Shown here: positions 35,220 through 49,600 of the stretch, piece after piece
Layout of the letters: every line of letters begins with the position of its first letter
Numbering within the stretch: position 1 is the stretch's first letter
Assembly: GCA_019155185.1 (NCBI GenBank)
Contig: CM032811.1
Coordinates: 2,596,287-2,660,286 of the forward strand
Length of the DNA stretch: 64,000 nucleotides
Reading direction: 5' to 3'
DNA from: Beaufortia kweichowensis
Lineage: Eukaryota > Chordata > Actinopteri > Cypriniformes > Gastromyzontidae
Made by a program: the position numbers and the translations under genes
The notes under the pieces: generated by a model
Told to the model about the DNA's origin: nothing
Seen by the model: only the letters and a program-made list of their open reading frames with translations
The model's database searches: none

Positions 35220-36649
35220 ACTATTAAACAATGATTTCAGTTATATGCAGTGGTCGAATTTTAAAACAAAATGTATGGGGGTGGTGTGGTCAAGGATTTT
35301 TTGGTGTTGGAAATATGTGCATATTCCCTTGTAGCTAACCATATACAGTAATTACAGAAAAATGGTCTAATTTTTAAAACATTTTATTAACAAACTAGAT
35401 AAAAATATAGTAAAAGCAGTATCACTGCAAACTATTATTACAAATTAAAGAACTGTTTCTATTTGAATATATTTTAAAATTATAACATCTATAGCAGCAG
35501 GTTTTATAGGCTGCTGTTACTTTAAGACCTGTGCGCGGATCACATGTGATAATACAAAGCTGATGAAATATGATAAACAAACATTTCTCTCTCAACTCCT
35601 TGTTCACTTAAGAAATAACCAACTGTTTTTTAAAGAATACTTGCTGCAATGGGTATTTTGAGATATTTTGTGTTTATTGTCTCAGGAGGTGCAAAAGAGA
35701 GTGCAATTCTGTGTGTTGCATGTGAAAGAGTTTCACACAGAGCAGTGCACATGTACCAAATTGAGTTCTCTTTTGTATCATGCCCTTAAATGGTTTAAAT
35801 AATGATAATTTTCACTCCATAATAATGTGTATAACAGTAAAGTTATTGGCACTTGAGGGCAAATGTGTATTACATACATTTGTAATGAGAGATGTGCAGT
35901 GTAGCACAGTGACAAATGAGCTGAAATATAAACAATTATATTTTTGTGTTTGTATTTCATCAATTTATTTTTACTTTTGAACAATTTAATTTAATGTCAT
36001 ACATTGAAAAATGCACAGACAAACAGTCATTTTTAATATAAAAAGAATTTAAATATTAATTATTCTTATTTACAATATTCAACAGTACATAAAAATGTTA
36101 TAAAACAGCACATCTGTGTTTGTAAAATGAGTAAGCCAGGTCTTTTAAAATGTTAGGACAGTTTTACATGGACTCAGAAACTAAAGATGTGTTCAACCAG
36201 ATTATGTGGAACATAAAATATAAAAGATGGCCATTGTCCTATAGTTTTAAAACAGTATTCATATATCAGCACAATGTTTTTAATGGAATGCAATGAAGTG
36301 AAAGCCCTCTATAATAGTTACAACAAGAGATTTGCTTAGCTGAACACATTTAAAGTTAATTAGAGTCACTGTTTTGGAAAACAGTGGGATCTAAATAAGG
36401 CATTTGTGAATTTGAGACAGTATTGGTGAGTTTATGTGCATTTGTATGTGTGAGTGCACAAAGTCAGCCTATTGCTTTATCCACAGGACTCGAATGTTTT
36501 GCAGTAATGCTTAAGTAATTTCATTTATGCTGCAAATTATGTTACTTCCTCAGAAAAAAACAGGAACTTTACAGATGTGACAATAGACAGTTACAATGCT
36601 GTAACTGTCACAATGCTGTGACAATGCTGCTTTGGCCTGTTGCTGTACA

Positions 36650-36930
36650 CTATAAAATAAAAAGGTGCTTCAGTGGTTCTTTGCTCGTAATCATAGGGGA
36701 ACCACATTGAGTGCTATATAGCACCACTTTAAGTTCTATACATCAGCTTTTTTGGTGAAATACAGGCGCTTTATAGCACCATTAGCATATAAAGAACCTG
36801 TTAAGCCCCTGTATGGTTCTTCAGTGGTTCTTTGGAGTGGTTAAGGTGCTATACGGAACCTTTAATGGTCCAACATATCACTATTTGAGGTGTTATATAG
36901 CACTAAAAGTGGTTCCCCTGTAATATGACA
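36650..36930. repeat. Interspersed repeat with 'ggttctt' modules
   Basis: Repeated modules 'tcagtggttctttg', 'gctatatagcacca' and 'ttatagcaccatt' occur in both orientations, and the ends 'ttgctgtacactataaaa' and 'aaaagtggttcccctg' suggest a degenerate palindromic MITE. A similar 'tggttcttt' stretch is at 40220-40320. Confidence 0.45.
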
Positions 36931-36974
36931 CATACAAGTAAACAGGGAGCTGGATAAAAAAGCACAAAAGTCTT

Positions 36975-37110
36975 TAAAGGTGGCCAATTATGTCCCTTTC
37001 TACAAGATGTATTATTAGTCTTAGGGGTCCACAGAATGTGTCTGTGACGTTTTAGCTCAAAATACACCACAGATCATTTCCTACATCATGCTCAAAATGT
37101 AAATTCAATA
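36975..37110. repeat. Fragment of the DNA element at 22693, inverse orientation
   Basis: 'aggtggccaattatgtccct', 'gggtccacagaatgtgtctg' and 'caaaatacaccacagatcat' appear here; the reverse complement of the last two is closely matched at 22871-22911 ('gatctgtggtgtattttaag', 'cttcacagacacatt'). This is one end of a non-autonomous element. Confidence 0.6.
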
Positions 37111-37550
37111 ATTAAAGAAAATAAATTTTGAGTTAACAATTCCTTATGACATTGAATAATTTTGTTGATGATTCCATAATTTTTTCCTCTACTTAATTTG
37201 GAAAAAATAATTAATTAAAAAAATTAATTTGTTTGAGGTATATTTAATAACCAGCTATTAGAGAAAAATAGTTTTTGTCCTGTCTGTTACTTATTTATTT
37301 GCTATAAAAAGAAAAAGCTGAGTGAACATCCTTATAGTATGGTAATTTTGTAACATTTATAACCCTTGGAGAAAAATGTAATGTTTTTATCCAGAAACAA
37401 TGGAGCTCCCTGGTTCACTTGTATGTGTTTATAGAGAAGTCTTACCGATATGAAAGATTCAATAATTTACGATTCATCTTTATATGTCTATGTGTGTGAC
37501 CAGCAGTAGTACTTGGCAGCCATATTGGATGAAACCGTGTCACTGGCAGT

Positions 37551-40500
37551 TTATAAGGCATTGTGTCGTTCAGCTCCTGGCTGTCTGGTATGTGGAATCT
37601 TTGCAAAAAAATAAAAAACAGAAACACATGAAATTTTCTTACTAATAAGCTAACAAGACATTTTAACACCAAAGGCATAAATGAAATTTTAATAGTGTAT
37701 ATAGGTTTTTAAATTATGCGTGCTGACCTGTTCATTCATAATAGCAGAAAGGTTGCTGAGCATGTCTTTATAATGAGCTTTCATTTCCATCTGATATTCC
37801 AGCTGATCTTCTTTTATTAGACGCTCATTCGCATCTAGAGCCTGCCCACACGCATCTGCAAACTGCCTGCAGAAGAAGTGAGAAAAATCAGAGAGGCATC
37901 CCCTACAATTTTGTAAAACATTAGTAGACTGTTAAAAAAAACATAATGTCTGTAAAGTGTTTGCAACTGCTGATGTCATGTCTGTAATGTTTACTGATGA
38001 TTTGCAAAAGAGAAAAGAGATGTCTGTAAATAACTGTTGTCTGTAAATAAAAAGAAACATGGATGTGTGTATTCCTTTTTTGCAATGAAGTCACCTATAT
38101 CTTACCCATGAGAAAGTATTATAGTATTCTGGTTATAAACATGAGCAAACAGAATTGTTGACATTAGCAAGTCTGTAATCCTACATTGTATTGCACAATA
38201 TGTAAAGCAACATTTTTGATATGCAATTAACTGAAATGCAATTAATCAATAAACTGGCTAAAGTGCATTACGAGTTTTCTGTGTATGTGTTTAACAACAA
38301 ATGCTTATTTATTCATTTAAATCTCAGATAATACTTTTCACAATGGTTCCATTTTTATTTCATTCACGATTCTAATTATATTTAATAATATCTAAAGATA
38401 AAGAAATTGTAATATACAAGATAAAATCTCTTCACATTTTTTTTTTCAAAGAACAATTTATAACACATTTTCTGAGCACTGGCATTTTGTTTTCATGCTT
38501 TATAACACATGGATGGCACATTGAGAAACAATAAATAGAATTACCTGAAGATCTCTTTAAGAAGTTTAACTTGGTTATCGGGGTATTTCTTGGCATTTTT
38601 CTCCTCGAGGAAGGCTCGCGCATAGGCCATAGGCCCTGCATTTACCTAAAAAACCCACAAATTCATCAAGTACATAAAGTACGTTTTAGTCAAGACGCTA
38701 GAATAGCTAATGGTTGTGCTAAAAACTCTTTTAACCATTTACTCAAATATCTTCCATTTAAAGAAATCAGTTTCATTTTTGGAAATAGCAGTATGTGTTT
38801 TTGTGAAATATGACAAAGATGATATTTGGGATTTATGGTGGAGGCAATTTCCCATCTAATTCTGGGTACACTGGTGCCATTTTGGATTCGCTGTGTTTAC
38901 CTAAAGACCCTCATCACATGTGTGCATTCACTAATGCTGTATCAGCAATGTTTGTAATGGATATTTACCTTAACACTGACGCTGCCCTGTAGTTTCAGTT
39001 GGAGACGGATCATGTCCACCTCCTCCATGCTGCAAAGCTGATTGAGTTCAGATACTTTACGGCTCATCTCATCTATTGCCACCTCAATTGGGTTCATCTC
39101 TGTGCTCTGCTGTTCCACCACCTCTATACGTTTCTTCAAAAAGGGAAAACTAGACTTTGCTGCAGATGAGAGACAGAGGTTTTGGTTTTTTAAATACTAC
39201 ATTACTGGTAATAGAAAATAGATAGTTGCCACAAGCGTTTATTAAAAGATTAATATTAGTCTGATTAGGATGGTAACGTAAACTGTAAACAGTAAACTGT
39301 TTTTTGCATCAGAGATGCAAACTCATCATAGGTAAAAGAAATAAGCAGAAATAATCCATTTAAAAATTTAATATGTAAAAATGATTATATAAATAAATAT
39401 ATAAGTGTCTGACCTCAATGCGTTCCAGCCAATTACAAGTCAAACTTAAGTATTTAAGTCAAAAGTATTTATTTTATTTTATTTTTTTTAACTTACAGAA
39501 GAGACACTTTCAATCACTATCAAAACTTTAAAAGAACAAAATGTGGATATATCTGGATAGAGGTGGTAAATCTAACCACATGCCTTATTTCCCAAAAACC
39601 CAAAAATAAGTCATCCCTGCAGCAATCTATTCCCTTTAAAACAAGCAAACCAGCACAAATATTCTTAACAGTTTTGATTATGTAAATCAGAAATCCATTG
39701 AAGTAAGCAAGCCAGAAATCTATCATGCATTCCTAGTGTAAATGCTGACCGCTTTCCATGAGAAAACTCATCAAATAATATCATGCACTGATGAATCATG
39801 ATTGCATTGATGAAACTCTTACTGGTCAGGATGGTTCTTCTTTTGCACTGTTCCTCCACGTCTCCATGTTTTTTTCCAGAAAGTGTGAAGGGCGTCTCAA
39901 AGACAAAGCGATTGATGTTATGATGCTGCTCAAAGTCAGTCTTCTTCTCCAGCTGTTCTTTAGCATCAAAATAAGGCACTACATATGTCACCTGAATGTA
40001 GGCAAATCGTGGGTCCAGGTCCTTTGGATTCACCTGTATAAAACACATCTCAGCAATTGAAACTAAACAGTACTGTCCGCTACAACTACAGTTACATGAA
40101 CAGGAATTCTAAATGCTTTACATGAATAGTTTTCTAAATGCTTTAAAACACTCCTTAAAATGAAGACAGTATGGTTTCATAAAAAACCTTTAACATCCAC
40201 AGAATGTTTCTGTTGTAAATAATCTTTTTTGTTGGTTCTTTTGGAAAAATGTTTTACAGATTATAGAAACAAAAAATATTTTGACTGAAAGGTTTGTGGG
40301 GCATCAAAAATGGTTCTTTTAACCCCTTCAGACCTGATCTTTTTCTGCTGAGCAAAAACTTCCTTCCAGCATATAAATAACTCATGTTTTTATTCTTTAT
40401 TTTTATTTATTTTTTAAAAGTATTCAGATGTGAAAACAGAAAAGGGAAGTAGGGCAAAGAAACACAAAAAGCATAAGCAGGTAAAGAGAAAGCTGAACAC

Positions 40501-43500
40501 ACCTTGTTGGAGTCTTGGATCATTTTGACATTGTCTGCTCCAAACTTGTCCGAATAGAGTTTAAGGAGCCTTTGAGAAATCTCTGACAGTCCTGTGAGTT
40601 TCGGTTCCTTGTAGATAAACTCCTTGCTCTCCTCTTCTTCAAAGAAACCCTGTCAAACACAACTCTGCATGTGAACTATATCTAAAGCATCTGAGACACT
40701 GGTACACACTGTCCTCAAAACAACACTCAGCAATCCCAGATTAAAGTAAGTGATAAAAGTTAAACAGTGAAAGCAACACACTGCTGTTAAAAATGACAGT
40801 GGGTTTAATAGTAAAATATGATGTTAAACCCATTAATCTCTTAGACACTATTTTATTCACCCGGTTCACAGTGTTCACAGTTAGAAGAGGAGAATAATCA
40901 TGTTCAAAAAAATGATGGTGCATATATAAAACCAAGTATGATATGTACACATACCACACATATTAAAAGGGTTAAACCATTAAAAGGTAAACGCAGAACA
41001 CCTGAAACTTACCACTGCCTGATATATACACAACACACAGGAGAAAAAAGCACAGGAAGTATTTAATGACACCGAAAAATGCTACAGTTTTTATTATTTG
41101 AGTAAACTAGTTGTTTTTGCTTTTACTAATAAAACCAAAAGTGAACTACTACCATTTGTCAAGAAGGACTGAATAATTAATGGCATGATATTGAAAAAAG
41201 TATTGTCTGGACCCCCGCTGGGTAGGAAATCTAAAAACTGATCAACTTTAATTGAATACCAATGGCTTACTATTTTAAATACAAAACTATTCCTTTAAAG
41301 ATCAGAATAGGTTAAAACGCTCTTTAAGGTAAGAAATGTACATTATTCGTTTATACAATGTATGGGTTTGTCTGTTTGAATATCTTACCTGTCCATAAAA
41401 AGCCACACGGTAGTATCGACCAAACAGGCGTTTTTCAGAGTTAACCACCTCTGTCACCTTCAGGTACGAGCGATGAATGTCGTAGTACAGCTCTGATAAA
41501 CGCTACAGAACACACATACATACATACATAGTGTTGCTAAATAAATGTTTAAAATAAATGTTCCCCTCATGAGCCCAACAACGAGTCCACAAAAAACACC
41601 GTCAGCACCTTAAAATCTCGTCTCTTCTCAAAGACAACTATAACAGGTTTGTTAATATCCGCGATGAGCTCGTATCTTTCAGACTTCCACAGATAATCCA
41701 CACACATCTCTAACTGCTCCACCAGTGTGTCCTGCACACCAAGACAAAGAAACAAATTTAGTGTCTGTGACTTAATTGTGACTCTTTGATTCTTATATTA
41801 TATAAAATATCTAATATATTATATATAACAGATATTGTACCTCGGTGTAGGGAGTATCCTGAGTACCAGTGTCTTCCTTCATTGCGCCCTCTTCTTTAAC
41901 ATTAGGAGAGATATTCATGAAGGCGGCCCAGCCCATACTGAACAACGCTGTGTCAAACACAAGAAATGTCAGAAGCAGAAAATCATATCCTATCCATTTA
42001 TAAACCATCTATTTTCCTTGTCATCAATACAAGTATTTCCCCTTTTATCTACTCTCCTATCTATCAACTAATTTATTACTAATCATCGTCTTCCAGTACT
42101 TTAAAAAAAACATAAACTGTGTACAATATATTATGACAATATGTTTCACATTTCAGGGACACGTGTGTCTCCATGCAGTCTTAAAAACATCAGGTGAGGT
42201 GTAAAAACGTGCTTTTGACTGCATTCAGTCTTACATGCACCGCCAACAACATTATTATTGGTACACAGGCTGACTAGTAATTTAAAAGACCAAAAACTGA
42301 GGAAAACAAAAAAAATATATAGTTTATACTGTCTTTAACGACACATAAACCATGGTCTGTCTGAATACTCGATTCTGATTGTAACAGCTGTGGTTGCCAG
42401 TCTTAACCCTATATTTTATTAATTGATATACATCACACAATGGTAAAAAAAACTGTTGTTGACAGAAAACTTCAGTTACAAACAAAGTTTTAGTCCCCTA
42501 TCATAGCTCTGCACCTGAACGCAGGGACTTTTTTCTACATGTACACGGAGCACTCATCTAGCACATGTTCACGAATGTGAATGTTTGGATGTCATTTTCA
42601 AATATTAACAGCGTTTCTCAAAAATCTCTTACTCTCCCTTTAACTGAGCTGTCAAGATAAACTTTTATTGGGTAATATGTGACTGTCCTACGATGTTACA
42701 GCAAAAATGTAGAAAAAAAGAATATACAATAGGATGAGAAAGATTTATCTTAATGTTGGCGTTTTTTCCTACATTTTTTGTATGTCACACCACAGAACAC
42801 AGACATTTGTCGACTACCCTATTAGACCTCTCAGAGTCTACATTAGGTTAATCTAAAAGTGTAAAAACTTTAATTAAAAAATTAAAAATTAATTTAAAAT
42901 AAAAAAACCTAAAAAATTATAATTAATAATTAAGATAATCATATAAAATATTAAAGTGATCAATGAGGTGATAATACCTGCTGCAAACAAACAAAATCCC
43001 TGTCCTTTCCCTTTTTCCTTCAAATGTGAAAAAAATGCAACAATACCATAATTCATAATTGCATGTTGTTACTTTTGTCACTGTCTATATTATATGTATG
43101 TAAAGCTGCTTTGCAACAATGCAAAACTGTGAAAAGTGCTATAGAAATAATTTTAATTTAGGCAGTAAGACAGACTGGGAGCTCTCACAGGGTAAAGAAT
43201 AGATCAGGTGAGGGAAGGCGGAGGGAAACTCACTTTCTCCATCGTGGGGAGTTAGTAAGGGGCTACAGTTAATGACACAGGTTTCCTCTTTGCTTGTGTT
43301 GGAGATCCGACCCTTCTCAGCCTTCCAATAACCTGCGGTTGTAGAGTGGCATCACGTTTAACACCGGTTTACACCTTTAAATTTATAAGAAAGTACTCCA
43401 GCCATGCACCAATTGTAAACTCATGCCAGCATGCACATGTAATGGACATTTTAGCAACAAAAAAAAAAACACCACTGGAAAACCTTGAGCAGGACAGGCA

Positions 43501-43675
43501 GCATGCCAGCGACAGCTCAAAAGGCAGGTTATTTATGCAGTCTTTGCAGAAAAACTATCATGCGTTGACATGAGCTGGTCTTGCTTTAAATGTAAATGGC
43601 CACCAGGGGCCGCTCACCTCTTCTCTTCAGGGACTCTGCGATAAGAGCTGAGATGTGGATGTAGCACATGGCTGC
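37551..43675 (-). CDS. dock10: dock10 DHR2 (catalytic) exons
   Basis: Exons 43618-43675, 43234-43332, 41841-41947, 41609-41731, 41389-41502, 40503-40649, 39823-40033, 38969-39159, 38545-38645, 37728-37866 and 37551-37598. Order of landmarks: AAMCYIHISALIAESLKRRG; a linker YWKAEKGRIS..; WKSERYELIADINKPVI; RSYLKVTEVVNSEKRLFGRYYRVAFYGQGFFEEEE; KEPKLTGLSEISQRLLKLYSDKFG; KDLDPRFAYIQVTYVVPYFD; EEQCKRRTILT; VDMIRLQLKLQGSVSVKVNAG, the loop holding the valine nucleotide sensor of DOCK GEFs; NERLIKEDQLEYQ. The last exon adds only 15 residues, IPHTRQPGAERHNAL, after the conserved NEQ, unlike the longer mammalian DOCK10 tail. Confidence 0.88.
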
Positions 43676-46600
43676 CTGTAATGGACAAAAGGATTTGCTT
43701 TATTTTTTAAATATTATTTACAATTTTATTTAATAACAAATGTTATTACACATGCTGAGACACATGCTTGCATCTATATGCTTGCAGCATTTTTAGTCAA
43801 AACTTGAAATATAAATTCTCACAGTATGTATTTAATAGCAATATATTGAACCATCTGTACGTGTTAATATAGTATATAATAAAATATAGTATATAGTACA
43901 TATGTTCTATTTAAAGGTAGGTAAAATATATGTGCTATAAATGTGTCAAAAAGGACAACAATATTTGAGAGGCAACCTAATTAGGATTTCTGCCAATTAA
44001 AAGTAAGATTAGCATTTGTATGGAATTGCCTTAATCATTTTTTTAACAAACCTCAGACAAGTCTCCATTTCTAACATGGATCTTGGCCATGCTCTCCAGC
44101 CATGTGCGTCTGAGTTCAGGAGTGCTGGCATAAGAGTTGGCGAGGCTGTACTGTAGGTCCACCAGCATTTCTGGGTCCTTTTCATGTTCCTTCATTTGAG
44201 ATGTGGCCATGAGCACAGTGCGTATTCTCTTTGTCAAGTCCTTTACCTCAGCGGGAAATGCTGTGTTCTGGAATTAAGCCATACATAGAGATCTAAAACA
44301 TTACAGCATGTAACGATATTTTTTTATACTATAGTGTCAAGTAGGCAGAGAGCTGTATATCTTAATGTATCTGAGAAGATTGTTCACCCTGCTGTCTCAA
44401 TTTCTCATCTCAATTTCTGTGTGCCCATACTATATTGGCTAAAGTATATCAGGATGTATAAACTGAATAAATGTAAGATATTTATATAAACTAGCTATAT
44501 TTAATCTATAAATTCTGATCTATTCTGATCTATAAATAAAATGATAAATGTCTATATAATTAACATTGAAGTTTAAACGAACAATCATGGTGAATAAAAA
44601 CAGACTGTGACAATAATTGTACAACTCTTTCAGTGCTACTGATTATTTAAGAAGCAAGTTCTCATTGTCCATGGTGGCACAGAAAGTACACCCTGTAGCG
44701 TTGTGTTTTTGAACTCTTACTTTAAGAGGTGCATCTCCATTGGCAAAGTTGTTGATTATGGCCAAAGACTGCTGAAAGCGTGACCCACCAATGCCCGCAT
44801 CCGCGATCAGCTGACTGACTGCTTTAATCACCTGCATGAGAGGATAAATGTGAGATATGAGAGCACCTTTTCAACTTTAGTTTTCTGTTTTTCTGTTTCT
44901 AAATTAAAAGCACATAAACACTGCAGTGATTAATATATTTTTATAAAAAGTACAGTTAGAAATCAATATAATATAATTGTATATTGACGTTGTGAAATGC
45001 ACATTGAGAAATGTTTGCACATTGTGAAATAAAAAGATTTTTACCTACTACCCTCAGTCCCTGTATTATATGGCTAGTCAGGGTGGCCGTCATTCGTGCT
45101 GTGAGGAACCGTATGATTTATAGTCTCCTGTATTGTATGTGTAGTTCGAGTTCACCATCATTCGAGCTGTGAGCAACCGCATGATTTATGGGGTAGAATG
45201 ATTCGCTTTTTGAGTATTCCGCTTTGCGTCTGATGCCAGTTTGGTTCCCTTTGTGACACCAGTGTGGTTGGCTACACGTAAGACTGTGTCGTCCCGTTTC
45301 CTGTCAAATGTGTTTTTAGTCTGGCCTAAGGGTTTTCTTTTTGTAATATTGTCACCAGCTGAGTGCAAGTAAAAAAATTTTTAAAGCGGCCCTGGGAACC
45401 CCTTTTTTATTTGGTAATGTCTCTGGTTGAGTTGGTTTAATTTTGTAATTATTGTATTTGCTTTTGGGTCTTGGTGCCTTGCTTTGGTGCCAGTTTTGCA
45501 TTAATTAGTTTTCTTTCCTGATAATATTTCCTGATTTCATATTTCTTTCTCTTATTTTCTTTTCCTATACTGGAATAATTTGATTGATTTGTCTCTCTTG
45601 TTGTTTTAAGCATTGACAGGCCCAGGGGTTGGGGGGCAAGCTGAGGGCATATTTTATATATCTATTGTAAATTTCAAATAAATATTTGTATAATAATACA
45701 CACGTCATTTTTATTTTTGCCAGTGAACCTGTGTGCCTCTTTCCTTGAGTAATTATCCCCTACTTTGTAAGAGGTGGCATAGTTAGCTCTTATATTGTTT
45801 TTCAGTTCTCATAATCAATTAGCCCAACAATGCCACTTATATACATACTGTATATTACCATAAATACTTTGCCCACTCATGCATACATGCACAAGCAGAT
45901 GTTTTTACCTGCAGGTGTGAGCGGACGATGGACTTGCCCTTTGTCAACTCAAAGTTTCTTCTCATGAGGAAGTAAAGCAGAGCAGCGGCCTCTGTCTGCG
46001 TGGAACTAGACCGATGGTTACAGCACTTCAAAATCTCGTAACACAGACTGCCACACAGATCAGCTTTACCCTGGAAAAATGCTGACGGGAACTAAAGGAA
46101 AAAGCAAGTGATGCAAACTTAGTTGAATCTTTAAACCTAAAACATACTTGTCTGACCCAAGTAGATACAGTAGTTACAGTTTGTGTTTATGTTGCTGTTT
46201 CTAATATGTTAAAGAAATGTTTTTTGTAATTTTGTTACTAAATGTGTATAAATTAAAAGGATATAAAGAATTAAACCTTCTGAATAAACAGTCGTAGAGC
46301 AGCGAAGACGTGTCTGAGGGTGATGGTGGACTGGTTGATCTGGAAGAATAGCAGGTATGTATCAAATACTTTTTTCATCAAAGAGTTTTGACCATCCTCG
46401 TGCTGCAGCAGTTTCTGTAGAAGACAAAAAAGCAAAAGGACAAAAAGTCAGTCATCCTTTAAATTTAATAAGCAAATGCATTATATTGTTTTGTTCGATC
46501 ATAAAATCTCATACATTACACATTCAAACATCAGAACCACAGACTTGCTGTATCTTAGAGTTAGGCAACACATGTCAATATTACCAAGAAAAAATGTTCC

Positions 46601-49600
46601 TATTAAAGGTTTTACTGATAGCTCATGTTTCAATATTTGGTCGTTTAAATAGCAGTTCGGACTCTTTCTTAAAGTTTTTAAAGCTTTTTTGCCATTTTAG
46701 AATTGCCACACCTTTAATGGCTCATATTCCTTATAAATGCACATGAATAAATATTTTTTAGTCTTTGAAGAGCCATTTCTTCTCCATTTGTTGGGTATTT
46801 GTCACTTCTGTTTTCTGCAGTTTAATTTACTGAAACCCTACAAAGTATGTTGCTTCTCAAAAATGTGCATACTTTTTGGCACATTATTAACACATGTATA
46901 TTCTCCTCCTTTTAAATAGAAAATACATGTATAGACAGTTTTTTTTACTCTTTTAGTAAGGGTTTGTAAAAATATATATCAAGTATTTTGCCAATAAACA
47001 CATTCTCTGAGAAATTATATTTCAAGCTTTGATTGTAAATGTCACATCCATAATGCTGTAATTGCCCCATATATTTAAAATGTTCAATGTTTATTCGAAA
47101 TTCAATGTTTATTTGAACCTTCTGTATGTAAATAGATCAGAAATTAAATAATGTAGGTGTATCACTGAAAAACAGAAGTGAATTTTAACATAAAATTAAA
47201 ATCAAGAAAGCTAAATCCTAATAGAGAAGGTCTTAAAGTAGTAAAATCATAAAATTAAATAAAACATTATATAGTCATTATAAAATGAAGAGACCACTTG
47301 AGTTTTGCCTTAAATGAATAAATTCTACATGTATTGCACCCATTACAGTCCAATGTCTGTTAAATTAGAACAAAAACAAACCTCAGGAGTGACAAAGACA
47401 TCCAAAGGCAATGTAAAGGAGAGAATGCCAAAATGCATGAAAGCTGTGATTAAAATTAGACTTATTCTATTAAATATTTATTTTTTACATGCAAGAGCAG
47501 AGAGCTTGAGAAAGCAGCTAAAGAAAAAGGAGCAAACTAGGACCGCCTTCTACAAAAATCCTTTGTCAGTAGCCTCTTAAGCAAGGAGAATAACAGGACC
47601 CTTAAAGTACCCATAACAGATCTGGAGCAACACCAGAAGACGTATACTGATCCCATAAGACATGCCACCGATTCAATTACCGGAACACCAGATGGACACA
47701 AGGCCCCCTAAACGGAGCAATGTCGAGAGTGCCCCTGGACTCTTGAGGTACCTTTGAAGTTTAATGGCTGCAGTATGAAAAAAGAAAGTGGTACCAAAGG
47801 TCTGGAGAGAGGCAGGGGGATACTGATTCCCAAGGAGAAAAACTCCTCAACTATTGACCAGTTTCACCAAATTAGCCTTCTGAATGTGGAAGGTAGCATT
47901 TTCTTCAGCATTGTGGCTCAGAGACTCATGGTGCTCCTGAAGAATAACAACTTTATCGACATTTTATTGCAGAAAGCAGGCATGGGGGCTTTTTTAAGAT
48001 GTTTGGAACATGCTAGCATCATCTGACATCAGTTGCAAATGGCAAAAAATGAGAAAAAATACCTGCATGTGGTTTTCTAGATTTTGCCAATGCTGCTGTG
48101 GGCATCTTTTGACTTCTTCCACGTTCCAGAGCAGAAAACAAAGCTGATTAAAGTCTACTCTTAGGATCTGCAGTTCTGTATTAAAACACAGGATTGTACC
48201 ACCACTTGGCAACAGCTGGAGGTTGGCATAATTGCAGGTTGCATCTTTCACTATGGCAATGGAAATAATATTCCGGGCATCGCGTTGGGTGGTTGGAGGC
48301 GAGCGGTTAAAAAAAATCAGTTGCATCTACCTTCAATTAGGGCATACATGGATAACATGACAACCATTACAACAACATCAGTTGGGCACAAATAGAAATC
48401 AATTGTTGACAAGGGAAGACAAAAATAACTTTTTACATGTGTGCAGCTCCAGCAAACCTCAAACATATTCTGGTGAGTTGTAAAAAGAGCTTGACGCAGG
48501 GGATATACACATGGAACCAAGTACTAAGGTGTTCGGCTGCATCATTTGAGACCAAGAGAGTGGCAGCAAATGCCCCAAAATGCCCAGACTGCCCTACTAA
48601 AAAGGCAGTCCTTTATTAGGTAAGGGGCAAAAAAAGAAGACCAAGCCACTATCCCTGGACTCAGGCCTGCTGAATATAGCCAGGGATTGGGAAATGCAAG
48701 TTGACTTAAACCACAGACTTACTTTCCCACGGGAAATTGCAGCCACCAATCTGTGCCCAGACCTGGTTCTTTGGTCCAACTGCAGTCGGATTGTCATCAT
48801 AGTTGAATTTACAGTCCCTTAGGAAGAGACCACTAATGGGGCCTTCGAAAGAAAGAAGCTCTGGTATGCCAACTTGGCAGGTAAGGCAAAGGATCGAGGC
48901 TGGACAGCGAAAGTGTTTCCGGTGGAAGTGGGCTGCAGGGGCTTTGTGGCCAATTCCGCTACAAGGCTGCTTAAGGAAGTATGGATTAGAGGAAAGGCCC
49001 AACAAAGGATAGTCAAAGATCTTGCCACTGTCACTGAGAGAAGCAGCAACTGGCTGTGGTTGAAGCGGAGGGACATGGTATGGGCTGCCAAATGACCATG
49101 TAACAATGCAACACACACCCAGGTCTGATCAGCCTGTGTTGGGCCTTCCTTGGCTAAGGGTTTCAAGGCCAAAACACCCAGTGAGGCTAAGGTACACAAC
49201 TGACAATGTGTCGCATTACTAGGATCAGCAGCACCTCACCAAAATGGCATCCTTTACCCAGAATTGTGCTGAAAGAGGGACCGGATACACATCTGATGAG
49301 GTGTCTCACTGGTAGTACCAAGGAAAGGTATATGTCCAAAACACAGAGGATACCCACCTGATGACCCCAGTGAAGTCTTGAACCTCCCTTCCTCTATCCA
49401 TATTCTTAATTGTTTCCCTGTCACGCATAAAGCAATTGTAAAATGTCTGATTATTGGGTATTGAGACACAGAAGTGAGGACATGGCATTAAAGTAGGTCA
49501 TGGTCCTAGATTTTTGCTGAACCAATCTCAGCTCTTTACAATTGTTGCGTATTGCTGTGTTCTGCCCATGGCGAAAGTGTCCCATTGTACAATAAAACTG

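Larger units (their letters stand above)
35220..37550 (-). other. dock10: dock10 3' UTR and convergent intergenic DNA
   Basis: No coding exon was found between the sbds poly(A) cluster and the dock10 stop. Minus-strand AATAAA candidates exist at 35383-35388 and 35964-35969, so the dock10 3' UTR may be up to 2 kb. Two repeat-derived stretches lie inside (36650-36930 and 36975-37110). Confidence 0.4.

Noticed and set aside
48597..49199. Minus-strand frames of 126 and 136 codons
   Set aside because: Shadows of the plus-strand LINE. The plus-strand frames carry the recognisable motifs.
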